From NCBI GenBank assembly GCA_944387145.1, contig CALXDU010000008.1, positions 1-42,088 on the forward strand: a stretch of DNA of 42,088 bases, written 5' to 3'. This document shows positions 1 through 7,641 of this stretch, piece after piece; position 1 is the stretch's first letter; each line of letters starts with the position of its first letter. The notes below the pieces were generated by a model. It saw only the letters and a list, made by a program, of their open reading frames with translations, was not told the DNA's origin and did no database searches. The translations under genes and the position numbers were made by a program. This DNA is from an uncultured Oscillospiraceae bacterium. Lineage in GTDB: Bacteria > Bacillota > Clostridia > Oscillospirales > Oscillospiraceae.

Positions 1-82
1 TACTTCCAGGTACCTTTTTGCAAGATTAACTTCCGCATGACTGGCCACCCAACCGGAAGTTAGTTTTTCAATTGAGGCAGAT

Positions 83-111
83 AAAAAAGCCGCCCAGTTC
101 CGGGCGGCTTT
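83..111 (-). terminator. Intrinsic terminator of the sialic acid operon
   Basis: Read on the minus strand, a GC-rich stem (arms 86-95 and 102-111, loop of six) is followed by a run of six U. It lies 14 bases after the stop codon of the ROK kinase gene and closes that operon. Confidence 0.85.
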
Positions 112-124
112 GGGAAACGGTTTC

Positions 125-1504
125 TTACTTGATCTTGGGCAGGCTGGCGGCGGCTACGGACTGACCAACCCGGCGGGTCTTCTCGTCGGGGAGCATGACC
201 TCGCACTTGCTTGCCAGTGCAGGGAGCTCGTCGGCCAGGATTTCATTGCACACCCGCAGGATGGTATCCCCGCCCTTGCCGGACATGACACGGCCCAGCA
301 TCATCATGTGCTCAATGTCGTAGAACTGAGAGTACAGCACCACGGTGTAGGCCAGATATGCGCCGATGGTCTCGAAAATCGCCACGGCCCGGGGATCGTC
401 CTGGTTCATCAGGCCCTGAACAACCTTCAGCTTTTCTGCAGGGGACAGGCTCTCATCCAGCTCGATGCCCGCAGCGGGAGCCAGCTTAATGACAGCATCC
501 TGGGAGAAGTACTTGCAGCCCACGCCGTAGTCAGTAGACCACTCGTCCTGCATGGCGCCTTCCTGGAGATCAACGGGAGCGAAAGCCAGCTCGTTGATCC
601 AGCCCAGCACGTTCTGATCCTTGTCCACATAGCCCACGGCTTCGGACGTACCCATGGCAATACCCATGATATTGCCCACACCCAGGCCCATAGCGCCGGC
701 CAGAGCGGACACGTCGCCGTCGTTGGCAACCACAATGGGCACATCACCAATTTCCTTGGCGGCCCGGTCGTAGATGGTCTTTACCTTGTCCCAGTTGGAG
801 CGGGGAACCTTGATGAACAGGGAAGCCACCATAGGTGCATTGCCGATGAAGGTACCGGCGGAAGATACGCCGATGGCATCCACCCGGGGCATCTTGGAAG
901 CGGCGGTTTTGAAGGCTTCCACAATGTGCTGGAAGTGGTAATCCGGGTCTTCCTGGAGTTTGGGGAACCAGACCACTTCTTCGGAGTAAACGCACTCGCC
1001 GTCAATCACAGCAGAAACCTTCCGGTCGGAACCGCCGGCATCAAAGCCGATGCGGCAGCCGTCCATATTGCCGCCCATGGGCTCGGCGCTTTCATTGGCA
1101 GCGGGGCAGGCTTCCAGCGGCAGATCCAGGATCTCCAGATTGCGCTCGTAGAGCTGGTTGACAAAGGTGTAGTCAAAGTGACGCTCTCCCTCGGGGGTAT
1201 AGGCTGCCTTCAGCCGCTGTGCCAGATCGGAGCAGCCGCAGATGGACACCCGGAAGCCGCCGGTGGACCAGAGCAGGAATTTGACATACCGCTCCACATA
1301 CCGGTAGTCGGCTTCGGCCATTTCCGGAGTGCCGTGGATGCAGGTGTGGTGGACGGAGACGCGGCCCTTGTCCCGCTCAACGGCGATGGCGATGGGCTGC
1401 TTGGCATCCTTCAGGTAAGCTTCCCGCCAGACACCGAAGGGGATGAAGGTGGGGTCCAGTTTGGGGGCGTGTTTCATCTGATAGTCAATGCCTAAGTACT
1501 GCAT
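125..1504 (-). CDS. ROK-family sugar kinase, probable N-acetylhexosamine kinase of sialic acid catabolism
   Basis: This 459-residue protein belongs to the ROK/ASKHA sugar kinases. The phosphate-binding motif DAGGSD is at about 155-160, the catalytic-type Asp is in VANDGD (about 259-264), and a GTSEAVG segment follows at about 285-291. Typical ROK kinases are about 300 residues; here about 150 residues precede the kinase core and match no domain I recognise. The usual ROK zinc signature (GHxxxxCxCGxxGCxE) is not visible where expected. The start has AGGAGG upstream. It is the last gene of the operon, 141 bases after nanA. With an AGE epimerase nearby I infer that it phosphorylates GlcNAc (or ManNAc) to the 6-phosphate. 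The family call is firm; the substrate is inference. Confidence 0.8.
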   Translation of the reverse strand: MQYLGIDYQMKHAPKLDPTFIPFGVWREAYLKDAKQPIAIAVERDKGRVSVHHTCIHGTPEMAEADYRYVERYVKFLLWSTGGFRVSICGCSDLAQRLKAAYTPEGERHFDYTFVNQLYERNLEILDLPLEACPAANESAEPMGGNMDGCRIGFDAGGSDRKVSAVIDGECVYSEEVVWFPKLQEDPDYHFQHIVEAFKTAASKMPRVDAIGVSSAGTFIGNAPMVASLFIKVPRSNWDKVKTIYDRAAKEIGDVPIVVANDGDVSALAGAMGLGVGNIMGIAMGTSEAVGYVDKDQNVLGWINELAFAPVDLQEGAMQDEWSTDYGVGCKYFSQDAVIKLAPAAGIELDESLSPAEKLKVVQGLMNQDDPRAVAIFETIGAYLAYTVVLYSQFYDIEHMMMLGRVMSGKGGDTILRVCNEILADELPALASKCEVMLPDEKTRRVGQSVAAASLPKIK

Positions 1505-1539
1505 AGGAAATTTCCTCCTCTGGTTTGAATTCTATTGTC

Positions 1540-1545
1540 ATTATA
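1540..1545 (-). promoter_or_regulatory. Possible extended -10 promoter of the ROK kinase gene
   Basis: On the minus strand TATAAT is preceded by TGG, giving an extended -10 (TGnTATAAT), 36 bases before the start codon. No good -35 is present 17 bases upstream. It would allow ROK expression independent of the terminator-like hairpin that follows nanA. Confidence 0.4.
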
Positions 1546-1609
1546 CCATATTTTTTTCATTGCGCCATGGCAGATTCTCGAAAGTTTTTACAAAAAACTG
1601 CTATTTTGC

Positions 1610-1640
1610 AAAAGCCGCCGGAGGGGGTCCGGCGGCTTTT
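1610..1640 (-). terminator. Terminator or attenuator between nanA and the ROK kinase
   Basis: A perfect 13-bp stem (1610-1622 with 1628-1640, 5-base loop) ends in UUUU on the minus strand just after the nanA stop codon. The same-strand ROK gene lies beyond it, so it may act as a partial terminator that lowers ROK expression. Confidence 0.7.
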
Positions 1641-1645
1641 CGATT

Positions 1646-2554
1646 TTAGCAATACTTTGCCACAGCGGTGCGGATCATCTGGGCGGCTTCCTGGGCGATC
1701 AGGTAGTCGCTTTCGATCATCTCCGCCAGAGGTGCCCGGACGCTGCCGCAGTCGGGGCCGCCGTTGATGCGCAGAATCTCCTTGATCACGGCGTACATGT
1801 TGCCATGGGCAGAGCACATCTTGTAAATAATCCGGCAGCATTCGTTCTGGATTTCCAGAGCGGTAGCCAGGTCGCCGGACTTGACCAGGTCAAACAGCTT
1901 GGTGTACAGCTCCGGCATTGCGCCGTAGGTGCCGCCGATGCCGCCGGTGGCGCCCATGACCATACCGGAAATCAGCTGCTCATCAGGACCGTTGAAGACG
2001 ATGGCTCCTTCATCACGCCACATCTGGATGTCCTGAACCGGCATGGAGGAGTTCTTGACACCGATGACCCGGGGGTTCTTCAGCATTTCCTTCAGCAGAG
2101 GCACGCTCAGGGCAACGCCTGCCAGCTGAGGGATGTTGTAGATGATGAAGTCGGTGTTGGGAGCGGCGGCACTCATGTCATTCCAGTACTTGGCAATGGC
2201 ATAAGGGGGCAGCTTGAAGTAGATGGGGGGGATGGCAGCAATGGCGTCAACGCCCAGGCTTTCTGCGTGGGCAGCCAGCTCCTGGGAGTCAGCGGTGTTG
2301 TTGCAGGCGATGTGGGCAATGACGGTGAGCTTGTCCTTGGCCTCTGCCATCACATTTTCCAGCACCAGCTTGCGCTCTTCCTTGCTCTGGTAGATGCATT
2401 CACCGGAGGAACCGCCGACATAAACGCCCTTCACGCCCTTGTCAATGAAGTAGCGGGTCAGTTCCCGTACGGCCTGGGGGTTGATGCGGCCCTCGGCATC
2501 GTAGCAGGCATAGAAGGCGGGGATAATACCTTCGTACTTTTTGATATCAGTCAT
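1646..2554 (-). CDS. nanA: N-acetylneuraminate lyase (dihydrodipicolinate synthase superfamily)
   Basis: The 302-residue protein is an (alpha/beta)8-barrel class I aldolase. It has the NAL/DapA carboxylate-binding motif as GGSSGE (47-52), the catalytic Tyr in IIYNIP (Y139) and the Schiff-base Lys in GVKNSS (K167). The reaction would be cleavage of Neu5Ac to ManNAc and pyruvate in the cytoplasm. DapA and other NAL-family aldolases share this fold, so the NAL assignment rests on context: a CUT1 transporter, a ROK kinase, an N-acylglucosamine 2-epimerase, an SGNH esterase and an RpiR regulator all surround it. The start is preceded by GGAG. It follows the permease gene by 70 bases, which contain a hairpin. 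Confidence 0.85.
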   Translation of the reverse strand: MTDIKKYEGIIPAFYACYDAEGRINPQAVRELTRYFIDKGVKGVYVGGSSGECIYQSKEERKLVLENVMAEAKDKLTVIAHIACNNTADSQELAAHAESLGVDAIAAIPPIYFKLPPYAIAKYWNDMSAAAPNTDFIIYNIPQLAGVALSVPLLKEMLKNPRVIGVKNSSMPVQDIQMWRDEGAIVFNGPDEQLISGMVMGATGGIGGTYGAMPELYTKLFDLVKSGDLATALEIQNECCRIIYKMCSAHGNMYAVIKEILRINGGPDCGSVRAPLAEMIESDYLIAQEAAQMIRTAVAKYC

Positions 2555-2591
2555 ATGTATTCTCCTTCATATATTGGTAGAATCAGCCTGA

Positions 2592-2614
2592 GCCCCCTCT
2601 AAATCAGAGGGGGC
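2592..2614 (-). other. Intercistronic hairpin before nanA
   Basis: A 9-bp GC-rich stem (2592-2600 with 2606-2614, loop of five) lies between the permease stop and nanA. There is no U-tract, so it is more likely an mRNA-stability or processing hairpin than a terminator. Confidence 0.45.
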
Positions 2615-2624
2615 GAGACTGGGA

Positions 2625-3539
2625 TTAACCCTTGACAGCACCCATGGTGATGCCCTTGGTAAAGTATTTCTGGAAAATCAGGAACACAATGATGATGGGG
2701 ATGGATGCCAGGGCAGAACCGGCCATGAGGATGCCGAAGTCGGTGGAGTTTTCACCCTGCATGGTGGCAATACCGACGGAGATGGTCAGTTCCTTGGTGC
2801 TCATCAGCATAATCAGCTGCATGAAGTAGTCGTTCCAGGAATTGATGAAGGTAAAGATGGCGCAGGCACCCACACCGGGCTTAATCATGGGGAACATGAC
2901 GTCGGTGAAGGTTCGCCATTCGCTGGCGCCGTCAATCCGACAGGCTTCCACCATTTCCGTGGGAATACCCTCGGCAAACTGCTTCAGCAGGAACACACCG
3001 AAGGGCCAGCCCACAATGGGGATAATGACGGACCAAATGGTGTCATACAGCTCCAAGGCAGACATTTCCCGCACCAGAGGGATCAGGATAACCTGCTTGG
3101 GCAGAGCCATGGCGCAGACGATCAGGCTGAACAGAATAGTCCGGCCGTAGAAGCGCTTCTTTGCCAGAGCATAACCGGCCATTGCAGCAGTCAGGCAGGT
3201 CAGCAGCATGGAGGATACGGACATAACCACCGTGTTCAGCAGCCACCGCAGAGCAGCAGGAATGGTAGGTCCGGTGATGGTGTAGCCAAGCAAAGAGAAG
3301 TCAAACAGCGGCGCAGTGCGCTTACTCATCAAATTCTCATAGTTGGTCATAACCCATTCGGAAGGAACCCAAACCGGGGTAGAGGACAGAATCTCGGTCT
3401 TGGTTTTAAAAGAGCCGGTGATGATCCAGTACAGAGGGAACAGGAAGGTAAAGGCGATCAGGCAGATAACCACACAGGAGAAAATGGAGTAGAGTTTGGC
3501 TCTGCGCTGTTCCGGGGAAAGCTGACTATAATGACTCAT
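2625..3539 (-). CDS. Carbohydrate ABC transporter permease, MalG type (sialic acid importer)
   Basis: The 304-residue membrane protein has six likely transmembrane segments and the cytoplasmic EAA loop typical of CUT1 permeases (EACRIDGASEWRTF, about residues 198-211). It pairs with the MalF-type permease directly upstream, which ends 18 bases before this start. No ATPase gene is present; CUT1 systems of Firmicutes often share a genome-wide MsmK/UgpC-type ATPase, so this is expected. Sialic acid as substrate is inferred from the downstream nanA and kinase genes. Confidence 0.88.
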   Translation of the reverse strand: MSHYSQLSPEQRRAKLYSIFSCVVICLIAFTFLFPLYWIITGSFKTKTEILSSTPVWVPSEWVMTNYENLMSKRTAPLFDFSLLGYTITGPTIPAALRWLLNTVVMSVSSMLLTCLTAAMAGYALAKKRFYGRTILFSLIVCAMALPKQVILIPLVREMSALELYDTIWSVIIPIVGWPFGVFLLKQFAEGIPTEMVEACRIDGASEWRTFTDVMFPMIKPGVGACAIFTFINSWNDYFMQLIMLMSTKELTISVGIATMQGENSTDFGILMAGSALASIPIIIVFLIFQKYFTKGITMGAVKG

Positions 3540-3557
3540 ATTCCGTTGCCCCCTTCC

Positions 3558-4469
3558 TTATTTTTCCTGTCCGGCCTTGAACTGCAGGGCGGACAGAATG
3601 GCGATGATAATGGCGAGAATGACGCCCATGGCATTGCCGTAACCATACTTATACAGCTTGAAGGCGCTGTAGTAGATATAGTACATGATGGTCATGGTGG
3701 AGTTCTTCGGGCCGCCGGAAGTCAGCAGCTGAATCAGAGCGAAGCACTGGAAGGAGTTGATGGTGGTAATCACCAGGATGTACAAGGTGGTAGGCATCAT
3801 CTGGGGCCACTTAATCTTCCAGAAGGCCTGCTTGGGGGTGGCACCGTCTACCTCGGCGGCTTCCACCAAGGATTTGTCCACGTTATCCAGAGCGGAAACG
3901 TACAGCACAATGGGCTGGCCCACAGAAGTGGTGAGCAGAATCAGGATGATGCACCACAGAGCGTATTTCTCATCTCCCAGCCAGTTGATATTCTTATCCA
4001 GAATACCCAGCACATCCTTGCCCAGGTAGTTGAAAATGCCGTAATAGTTGTTGAACATCCACTTCCAGACCATGGTGACGGCCACGGAGCCGGTAACCAC
4101 AGGCAGGTAGAAGATGCAGCGGAAGGCGGAGGTGGCAGCCACCGGCATCTTGCTGATGGCAGAGGCTACCCACAGGGAGAAGATGCAGGTAATCGGCACG
4201 GAGACCACCACGATTACCAGCGTATTGCGCAGGGCGATCCAGAACACCTCGTCCTGGAACAGATCCTGATAGTTTTTAAGGCCCACAAAGATATCTTCCC
4301 GGCCCATCGTTGCGTCGAAGAAGCTGGTATAGACGCACATGAACATGGGATACAGCACAAATCCTACGAAGAAGATTAAAAACGGCAGCAAGAAGGCATA
4401 AGCTGCCACATTTTCCTGCATTACCAGGCGGCGCTGCTTTTTGTTATATTGCACAGGTGTCTTGACCAA
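3558..4469 (-). CDS. Carbohydrate ABC transporter permease, MalF type (sialic acid importer), TTG start
   Basis: The 303-residue protein has about six transmembrane helices and the EAA-loop motif EAAEVDGATPKQAF in its second half, characteristic of CUT1 MalF-type permeases. The start is a TTG at 4467-4469, with AGGGGGAT about seven bases upstream; the next in-frame ATG, 16 codons in, has no ribosome binding site. It lies 97 bases after the binding-protein gene, separated by a GC-rich hairpin, which fits the usual excess of binding protein over permease. Confidence 0.87.
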   Translation of the reverse strand: MVKTPVQYNKKQRRLVMQENVAAYAFLLPFLIFFVGFVLYPMFMCVYTSFFDATMGREDIFVGLKNYQDLFQDEVFWIALRNTLVIVVVSVPITCIFSLWVASAISKMPVAATSAFRCIFYLPVVTGSVAVTMVWKWMFNNYYGIFNYLGKDVLGILDKNINWLGDEKYALWCIILILLTTSVGQPIVLYVSALDNVDKSLVEAAEVDGATPKQAFWKIKWPQMMPTTLYILVITTINSFQCFALIQLLTSGGPKNSTMTIMYYIYYSAFKLYKYGYGNAMGVILAIIIAILSALQFKAGQEK

Positions 4470-4503
4470 AAAGATCCCCCTCTCGTAAATTCGCTTTGGA
4501 AAA

Positions 4504-4530
4504 CGCCCCTCCTCTCGAAGGGGAGGGGCG
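4504..4530 (-). other. GC-rich hairpin after the binding-protein gene
   Basis: A 9-bp stem (4504-4512 with 4522-4530) lies between the binding-protein stop and the permease start. On the minus strand it is followed by GUUUUCC, so it could be a weak terminator or a 3'-end stabiliser of the binding-protein mRNA. Confidence 0.55.
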
Positions 4531-4566
4531 CTGTTCAGATGACTATTTCTTCTTTCCGGTCAGGAA

Positions 4567-5904
4567 TCAGCCTTCTGCGGCAGCAGCGGCATTGGCAGCG
4601 GTCTGAGCGGTTTCCATCTCAGCCAGGATGGCTTCCACGGAGCCGTCGGTGGCGCTGACACGCTGCAGCATGTTCCACCACTCGGTACGGGCCTGAGTCC
4701 AGCCCTTGGTGACCTGGTAGTAGTCACCCATCATGGGGCTGAGCAGGTTGTACTCGGGGAACAGCTCGTCGGTGGCGTAAACGCCTTCCACATCACGGAC
4801 AGGAGCATAGGTGGTGGCTTCAACAGCCTTGATGTACTGAGCGTCGTCTTCAGTCATGAACTTGATGAAGGTCTTGGCAGCCTCGATCTTGGCCTCATCG
4901 CCATTGTCGAACACGCCGAAGCCCCAGATACCGCCCTGCAGGGAGGGAGTGGTGTCGGAGGGGAATGCCATGGGCAGAACGTCGAAGCTCAGAGCGTCAG
5001 CATTGGTGACTTCCTGGCCGATGTTCCAGCAGAAAGCCATCTGGAAGGTGCCGTTGACAAAAGCCTGGATTTCGTCCGCAGCCTGGATAGCGGTATCGAA
5101 GGTGATGCCGTCCTGAGCATACAGCTTGGCCAGAGCTTCCGCATTTTCCTGAGAAGCGTAGGTGTACTCGGTGTGCTCGGCATTGGCGTAGGTGCCGCCG
5201 CTCAGGTTGGTAATCAGAGCACGGGTGCCCTGGTCGCCGCCCTGACCGCCGCAGTAGATGGTGCCAACGTACTCGTTGCCAGCATCATACACAGCCTGAA
5301 CAGCCTTGAAGAAGTCTTCCACAGAGTTCCAGGTGTGGGTTTCCTCGTTCAGGTACTGCAGAGCGTCAGCAGCCTCGAACACGTCGCGGTTGATGGCCAT
5401 GCAGTGAGCGATCATACATACGGGCATTTCGTAGACAGCACCGTCAGCGCTGGTGCAGGAGGACAGAACGGACTCAAATGTACCAGCGGGAACGATGTCC
5501 TTCAGGTCAACCATCAGGCCCTTGGCGCCCCAGTTGGCGATCAGACGCTCGGGTCCTTCCATGACGATGTCAGGAGCCTGGCCGCCTTCGATAGCGGTGT
5601 TGACCTTGTCGTCACCGTTGGTGTAGTCCAGATACTCGACCTTGACGGTGATGTTGGGGTAAGCGGCATTGAAGTCAGCCAGCAGAGCGGAGACGGTAGC
5701 CTCATCAGTCCACTTACCGATGGGGTAGGTCCACAGAGAGATTTCTACGGGATCGCCGGCAGCCTCGGGAGCCGCAGCCTGGGTGCCTTCGGTGGCAGCG
5801 GGCTGGGTTTCGGGAGCCTGGGTTTCCACGGTCTTTTCCACGGAGCAAGCGCCCAGGGAAAGAACCATGACCAGAGCCAGCAGAAGTGCGATAACCTTCT
5901 TCAT
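4567..5904 (-). CDS. ABC transporter sugar-binding lipoprotein (sialic acid importer)
   Basis: The 445-residue protein is a family 1-type extracellular solute-binding protein. It starts with a lipoprotein signal peptide (MKK, hydrophobic core, lipobox LGAC with Cys20), then a Thr/Gln/Glu/Pro/Ala-rich linker to about residue 50 and the binding domain. I chose the ATG at 5904 because AGGAG lies just upstream and MKK begins the signal peptide; the longer reading frame would add 12 residues without such a site. It is the first gene of the operon that ends in nanA and the ROK kinase, which suggests sialic acid as ligand; this is inference. Confidence 0.88.
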   Translation of the reverse strand: MKKVIALLLALVMVLSLGACSVEKTVETQAPETQPAATEGTQAAAPEAAGDPVEISLWTYPIGKWTDEATVSALLADFNAAYPNITVKVEYLDYTNGDDKVNTAIEGGQAPDIVMEGPERLIANWGAKGLMVDLKDIVPAGTFESVLSSCTSADGAVYEMPVCMIAHCMAINRDVFEAADALQYLNEETHTWNSVEDFFKAVQAVYDAGNEYVGTIYCGGQGGDQGTRALITNLSGGTYANAEHTEYTYASQENAEALAKLYAQDGITFDTAIQAADEIQAFVNGTFQMAFCWNIGQEVTNADALSFDVLPMAFPSDTTPSLQGGIWGFGVFDNGDEAKIEAAKTFIKFMTEDDAQYIKAVEATTYAPVRDVEGVYATDELFPEYNLLSPMMGDYYQVTKGWTQARTEWWNMLQRVSATDGSVEAILAEMETAQTAANAAAAAEG

Positions 5905-5934
5905 AATCACATTCTCCTCACAGTTTGTTATTTT

Positions 5935-5960
5935 GCACAATTCGACACAGCAAATTGTGC
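5935..5960. promoter_or_regulatory. Inverted repeat, candidate operator of the sialic acid operon
   Basis: GCACAATT (5935-5942) and AATTGTGC (5953-5960) form perfect 8-bp arms spaced by ten bases. They lie just downstream of the predicted transcription start of the binding-protein operon. The nearby RpiR-family gene is the natural candidate regulator. An RNA hairpin in the 5' leader is an alternative. Confidence 0.5.
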
Positions 5961-5972
5961 GTTCTACTGAAG

Positions 5973-6001
5973 ATATTACACGATAACATTTCCTTTGTCA
6001 A
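5973..6001 (-). promoter_or_regulatory. Sigma-A promoter of the sialic acid transporter operon
   Basis: On the minus strand TTGACA (5996-6001) and TAATAT (5973-5978) are separated by 17 bases. The start codon at 5904 is about 60 bases downstream of the expected transcription start. Confidence 0.75.
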
Positions 6002-6112
6002 CCATTTTCTGAAAATTATTTTCCGATAACAGTCGAAATAGAAAACTTTTTCCATTACGCACAAAAACAGCGTTCTTGTTTACAGCACATTGACGAAAGT
6101 TTTGCCCTGCCC

Positions 6113-6140
6113 TTGACGGCAGGACAAAACATGCTATCCT
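6113..6140 (+). promoter_or_regulatory. Promoter of the SGNH esterase gene
   Basis: TTGACG (6113-6118) and TATCCT (6135-6140) are spaced by 16 bases, directly upstream of the AGGAGG of the esterase gene. It is divergent from the transporter promoter. Confidence 0.6.
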
Positions 6141-6167
6141 GTAAGAAAAAACAGGAGGGTGCATTCC

Positions 6168-6821
6168 ATGAAAAAACATATTCTCTGCCTTGGGGACTCC
6201 AACACCCACGGCTACTGCGCAGACCCTGCCGACTGTGCCGACGGCGGTATCCGCTTCAATGAGGATGAGCGCTGGACAAAGCTGCTGCAGAAATATCTGG
6301 GAGAAGACTACCTGGTCATTGAAGAAGGACTCAGCGGCAGAACCACCTGCTTTTCTGACCCTCTTTACGAAGGGCTCAGTGCGCTGGAGTACATTCATCC
6401 CTGCCTGAAAAGTCACGAGTCCATCGACCTTCTGATTATCATGCTGGGTACCAATGACACCAAGGACCGTTTCTGCGCCAGCGGCGCCTGCATCGGCCTG
6501 GGTATGGGCAGACTGGTGAAGAAGGCAATGGACACTCCCTGCTGGGGAGATCACGCCCCCAATATTCTGGTAATCGCCCCGCCTCCCATTGAGGAAGGCA
6601 TGCTCACCAGCCCGGTGGCTGCCACCATGGGCAGCGGCTGTGTCCAGCGCTCCCGGGAACTGGCCCGGTATTACGAAGAGCAGTGCCGCCTGCTGGGCGT
6701 TCACTTCCTGGATGCCGGCACCTTAGGATGCGAATTCAACAAGGTTGACTACATGCACCTGACCCGCAAGGGCCACGCCGCTCTGGCACAGGCGCTTTCC
6801 CGGTGGGTTCAGACCCATTAA
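6168..6821 (+). CDS. SGNH/GDSL hydrolase, candidate cytoplasmic sialate O-acetylesterase
   Basis: The 217-residue protein has the SGNH blocks: GDSN with nucleophile Ser11 (9-12), GTND (94-97) and DYMH with the catalytic Asp194/His197 pair. There is no signal peptide, so it acts inside the cell. The ATG at 6168 lies nine bases after AGGAGG; a GTG at 6159 overlaps that site and is rejected. It is divergent from the sialic acid transporter and nanA. Because O-acetylated sialic acids must be deacetylated before the lyase works well, I infer an esterase acting on imported O-acetyl-Neu5Ac. The fold also covers arylesterases and other acyl hydrolases. Confidence 0.8.
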   Translation: MKKHILCLGDSNTHGYCADPADCADGGIRFNEDERWTKLLQKYLGEDYLVIEEGLSGRTTCFSDPLYEGLSALEYIHPCLKSHESIDLLIIMLGTNDTKDRFCASGACIGLGMGRLVKKAMDTPCWGDHAPNILVIAPPPIEEGMLTSPVAATMGSGCVQRSRELARYYEEQCRLLGVHFLDAGTLGCEFNKVDYMHLTRKGHAALAQALSRWVQTH

Positions 6822-6851
6822 AAAAGCGCCGCCCTCAAGGGGCAGCGCTTT
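6821..6851 (-). terminator. Terminator of the DUF624 gene overlapping its stop codon
   Basis: Arms 6823-6829 and 6845-6851, with an inner GCCC/GGGC stem, form a hairpin that on the minus strand ends in a run of U. The DUF624 stop codon lies in the loop. On the plus strand it may weakly terminate the esterase gene. Confidence 0.65.
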
Positions 6852-7464
6852 CTGTTGGGGTTAAGTAGGGCTTGAACATGGGCTCAATCAGCAGGCTGTC
6901 AATCAGCGCCAGCAAAGTCGGCAGGAAAAACACCGGGAAAATAAACCGCAGGCACAGATACAGCCCCACTGCGTTGATGGCTCCCAGGGCCAGGGTAAAG
7001 GGCAGCTTGCTCAGGCTCAGAAACACGGTATTTTTCAGCAGTCCCAGGAAGGAATTTTCAAACCGGGACAGCATGGGAAACAGCACGCTCAAGATCCCCA
7101 GCAGCAGGATTCCCACCACTGCGCCGGCGGAAAACAGCATCCAGGAAAGCTGCCCCAGCACTGCGCCGTTCCACAGAGAAATCATTCCCCGGGCAGCGGC
7201 CCAGAACACCCCGGCAAATACCACCGACGGCAGCAGCCCCGGCTTGAGATTGCGCCGGAATACCCGAAAAAACCGATGCCAGGTGTGCTTCTCCCCCTGG
7301 CGGTAGCCCCGGAAGGCGGCATCGTACAGCGCTGCGAAGGACGCCCCCATGGTCAGCACCGGAATGCAGCCCAGCAGCCAGAACAAGCTGAGGAAAATGC
7401 AGTCGGTAACCTGGGTCATGGTAATCATCAAAGGATTTTCCGGGTTCAACAGTTTCTGAAACAT
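6835..7464 (-). CDS. DUF624 (YesL-like) membrane protein
   Basis: The 209-residue protein carries several hydrophobic segments and the N-terminal pattern typical of DUF624/YesL proteins (a short amphipathic start, a first membrane helix, then GASFAALYDAAFRG near residues 40-53). Its members often sit beside CUT1 sugar transporter genes, but their role is unknown. The ATG at 7464 follows GGAGGTAAGC; the longer frame would add 53 unlikely residues. It converges on the esterase gene and is divergent from the epimerase gene, so it is embedded in the sialic acid island but is not part of an obvious operon. Confidence 0.75.
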   Translation of the reverse strand: MFQKLLNPENPLMITMTQVTDCIFLSLFWLLGCIPVLTMGASFAALYDAAFRGYRQGEKHTWHRFFRVFRRNLKPGLLPSVVFAGVFWAAARGMISLWNGAVLGQLSWMLFSAGAVVGILLLGILSVLFPMLSRFENSFLGLLKNTVFLSLSKLPFTLALGAINAVGLYLCLRFIFPVFFLPTLLALIDSLLIEPMFKPYLTPTESAAP

Positions 7465-7561
7465 TTTGCTTACCTCCGGGGATGAGACTGGTTTCATTAT
7501 AGCACAGATTCTGCCGGGTGTCACCCTTAGACAAAAAAGTTTTTCCTTTTCTCTATTCCGG

Positions 7562-7590
7562 TTGAAATTATTTTTCCGCAATGGTATGAT
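7562..7590 (+). promoter_or_regulatory. Promoter of the epimerase-rpiR operon
   Basis: TTGAAA (7562-7567) and TATGAT (7585-7590) are 17 bases apart, about 50 bases before the epimerase start codon. Confidence 0.65.
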
Positions 7591-7641
7591 AAAGAAAAAA
7601 TCGCCCGGAAGGGCACACAACATTTACAGGAGGAATCATCC

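Noticed and set aside
27..62. 9-bp inverted repeat followed by GTTTTTC as a plus-strand terminator
   Set aside because: The loop is 18 bases long and the upstream gene lies outside the window, so the function cannot be judged.
110..1495. Long open frame on the plus strand across the ROK kinase gene
   Set aside because: It is antisense to a clear kinase gene, has no ribosome binding site and no recognisable motif. Similar long antisense frames over other genes (for example 28468-30066 and 34616-36373) arise from GC-rich codon use.
1646..2554. Reading this gene as dapA (4-hydroxy-tetrahydrodipicolinate synthase)
   Set aside because: The same fold and catalytic Tyr/Lys occur in both, but every neighbour belongs to amino-sugar or sialic acid use and no lysine biosynthesis gene is near.
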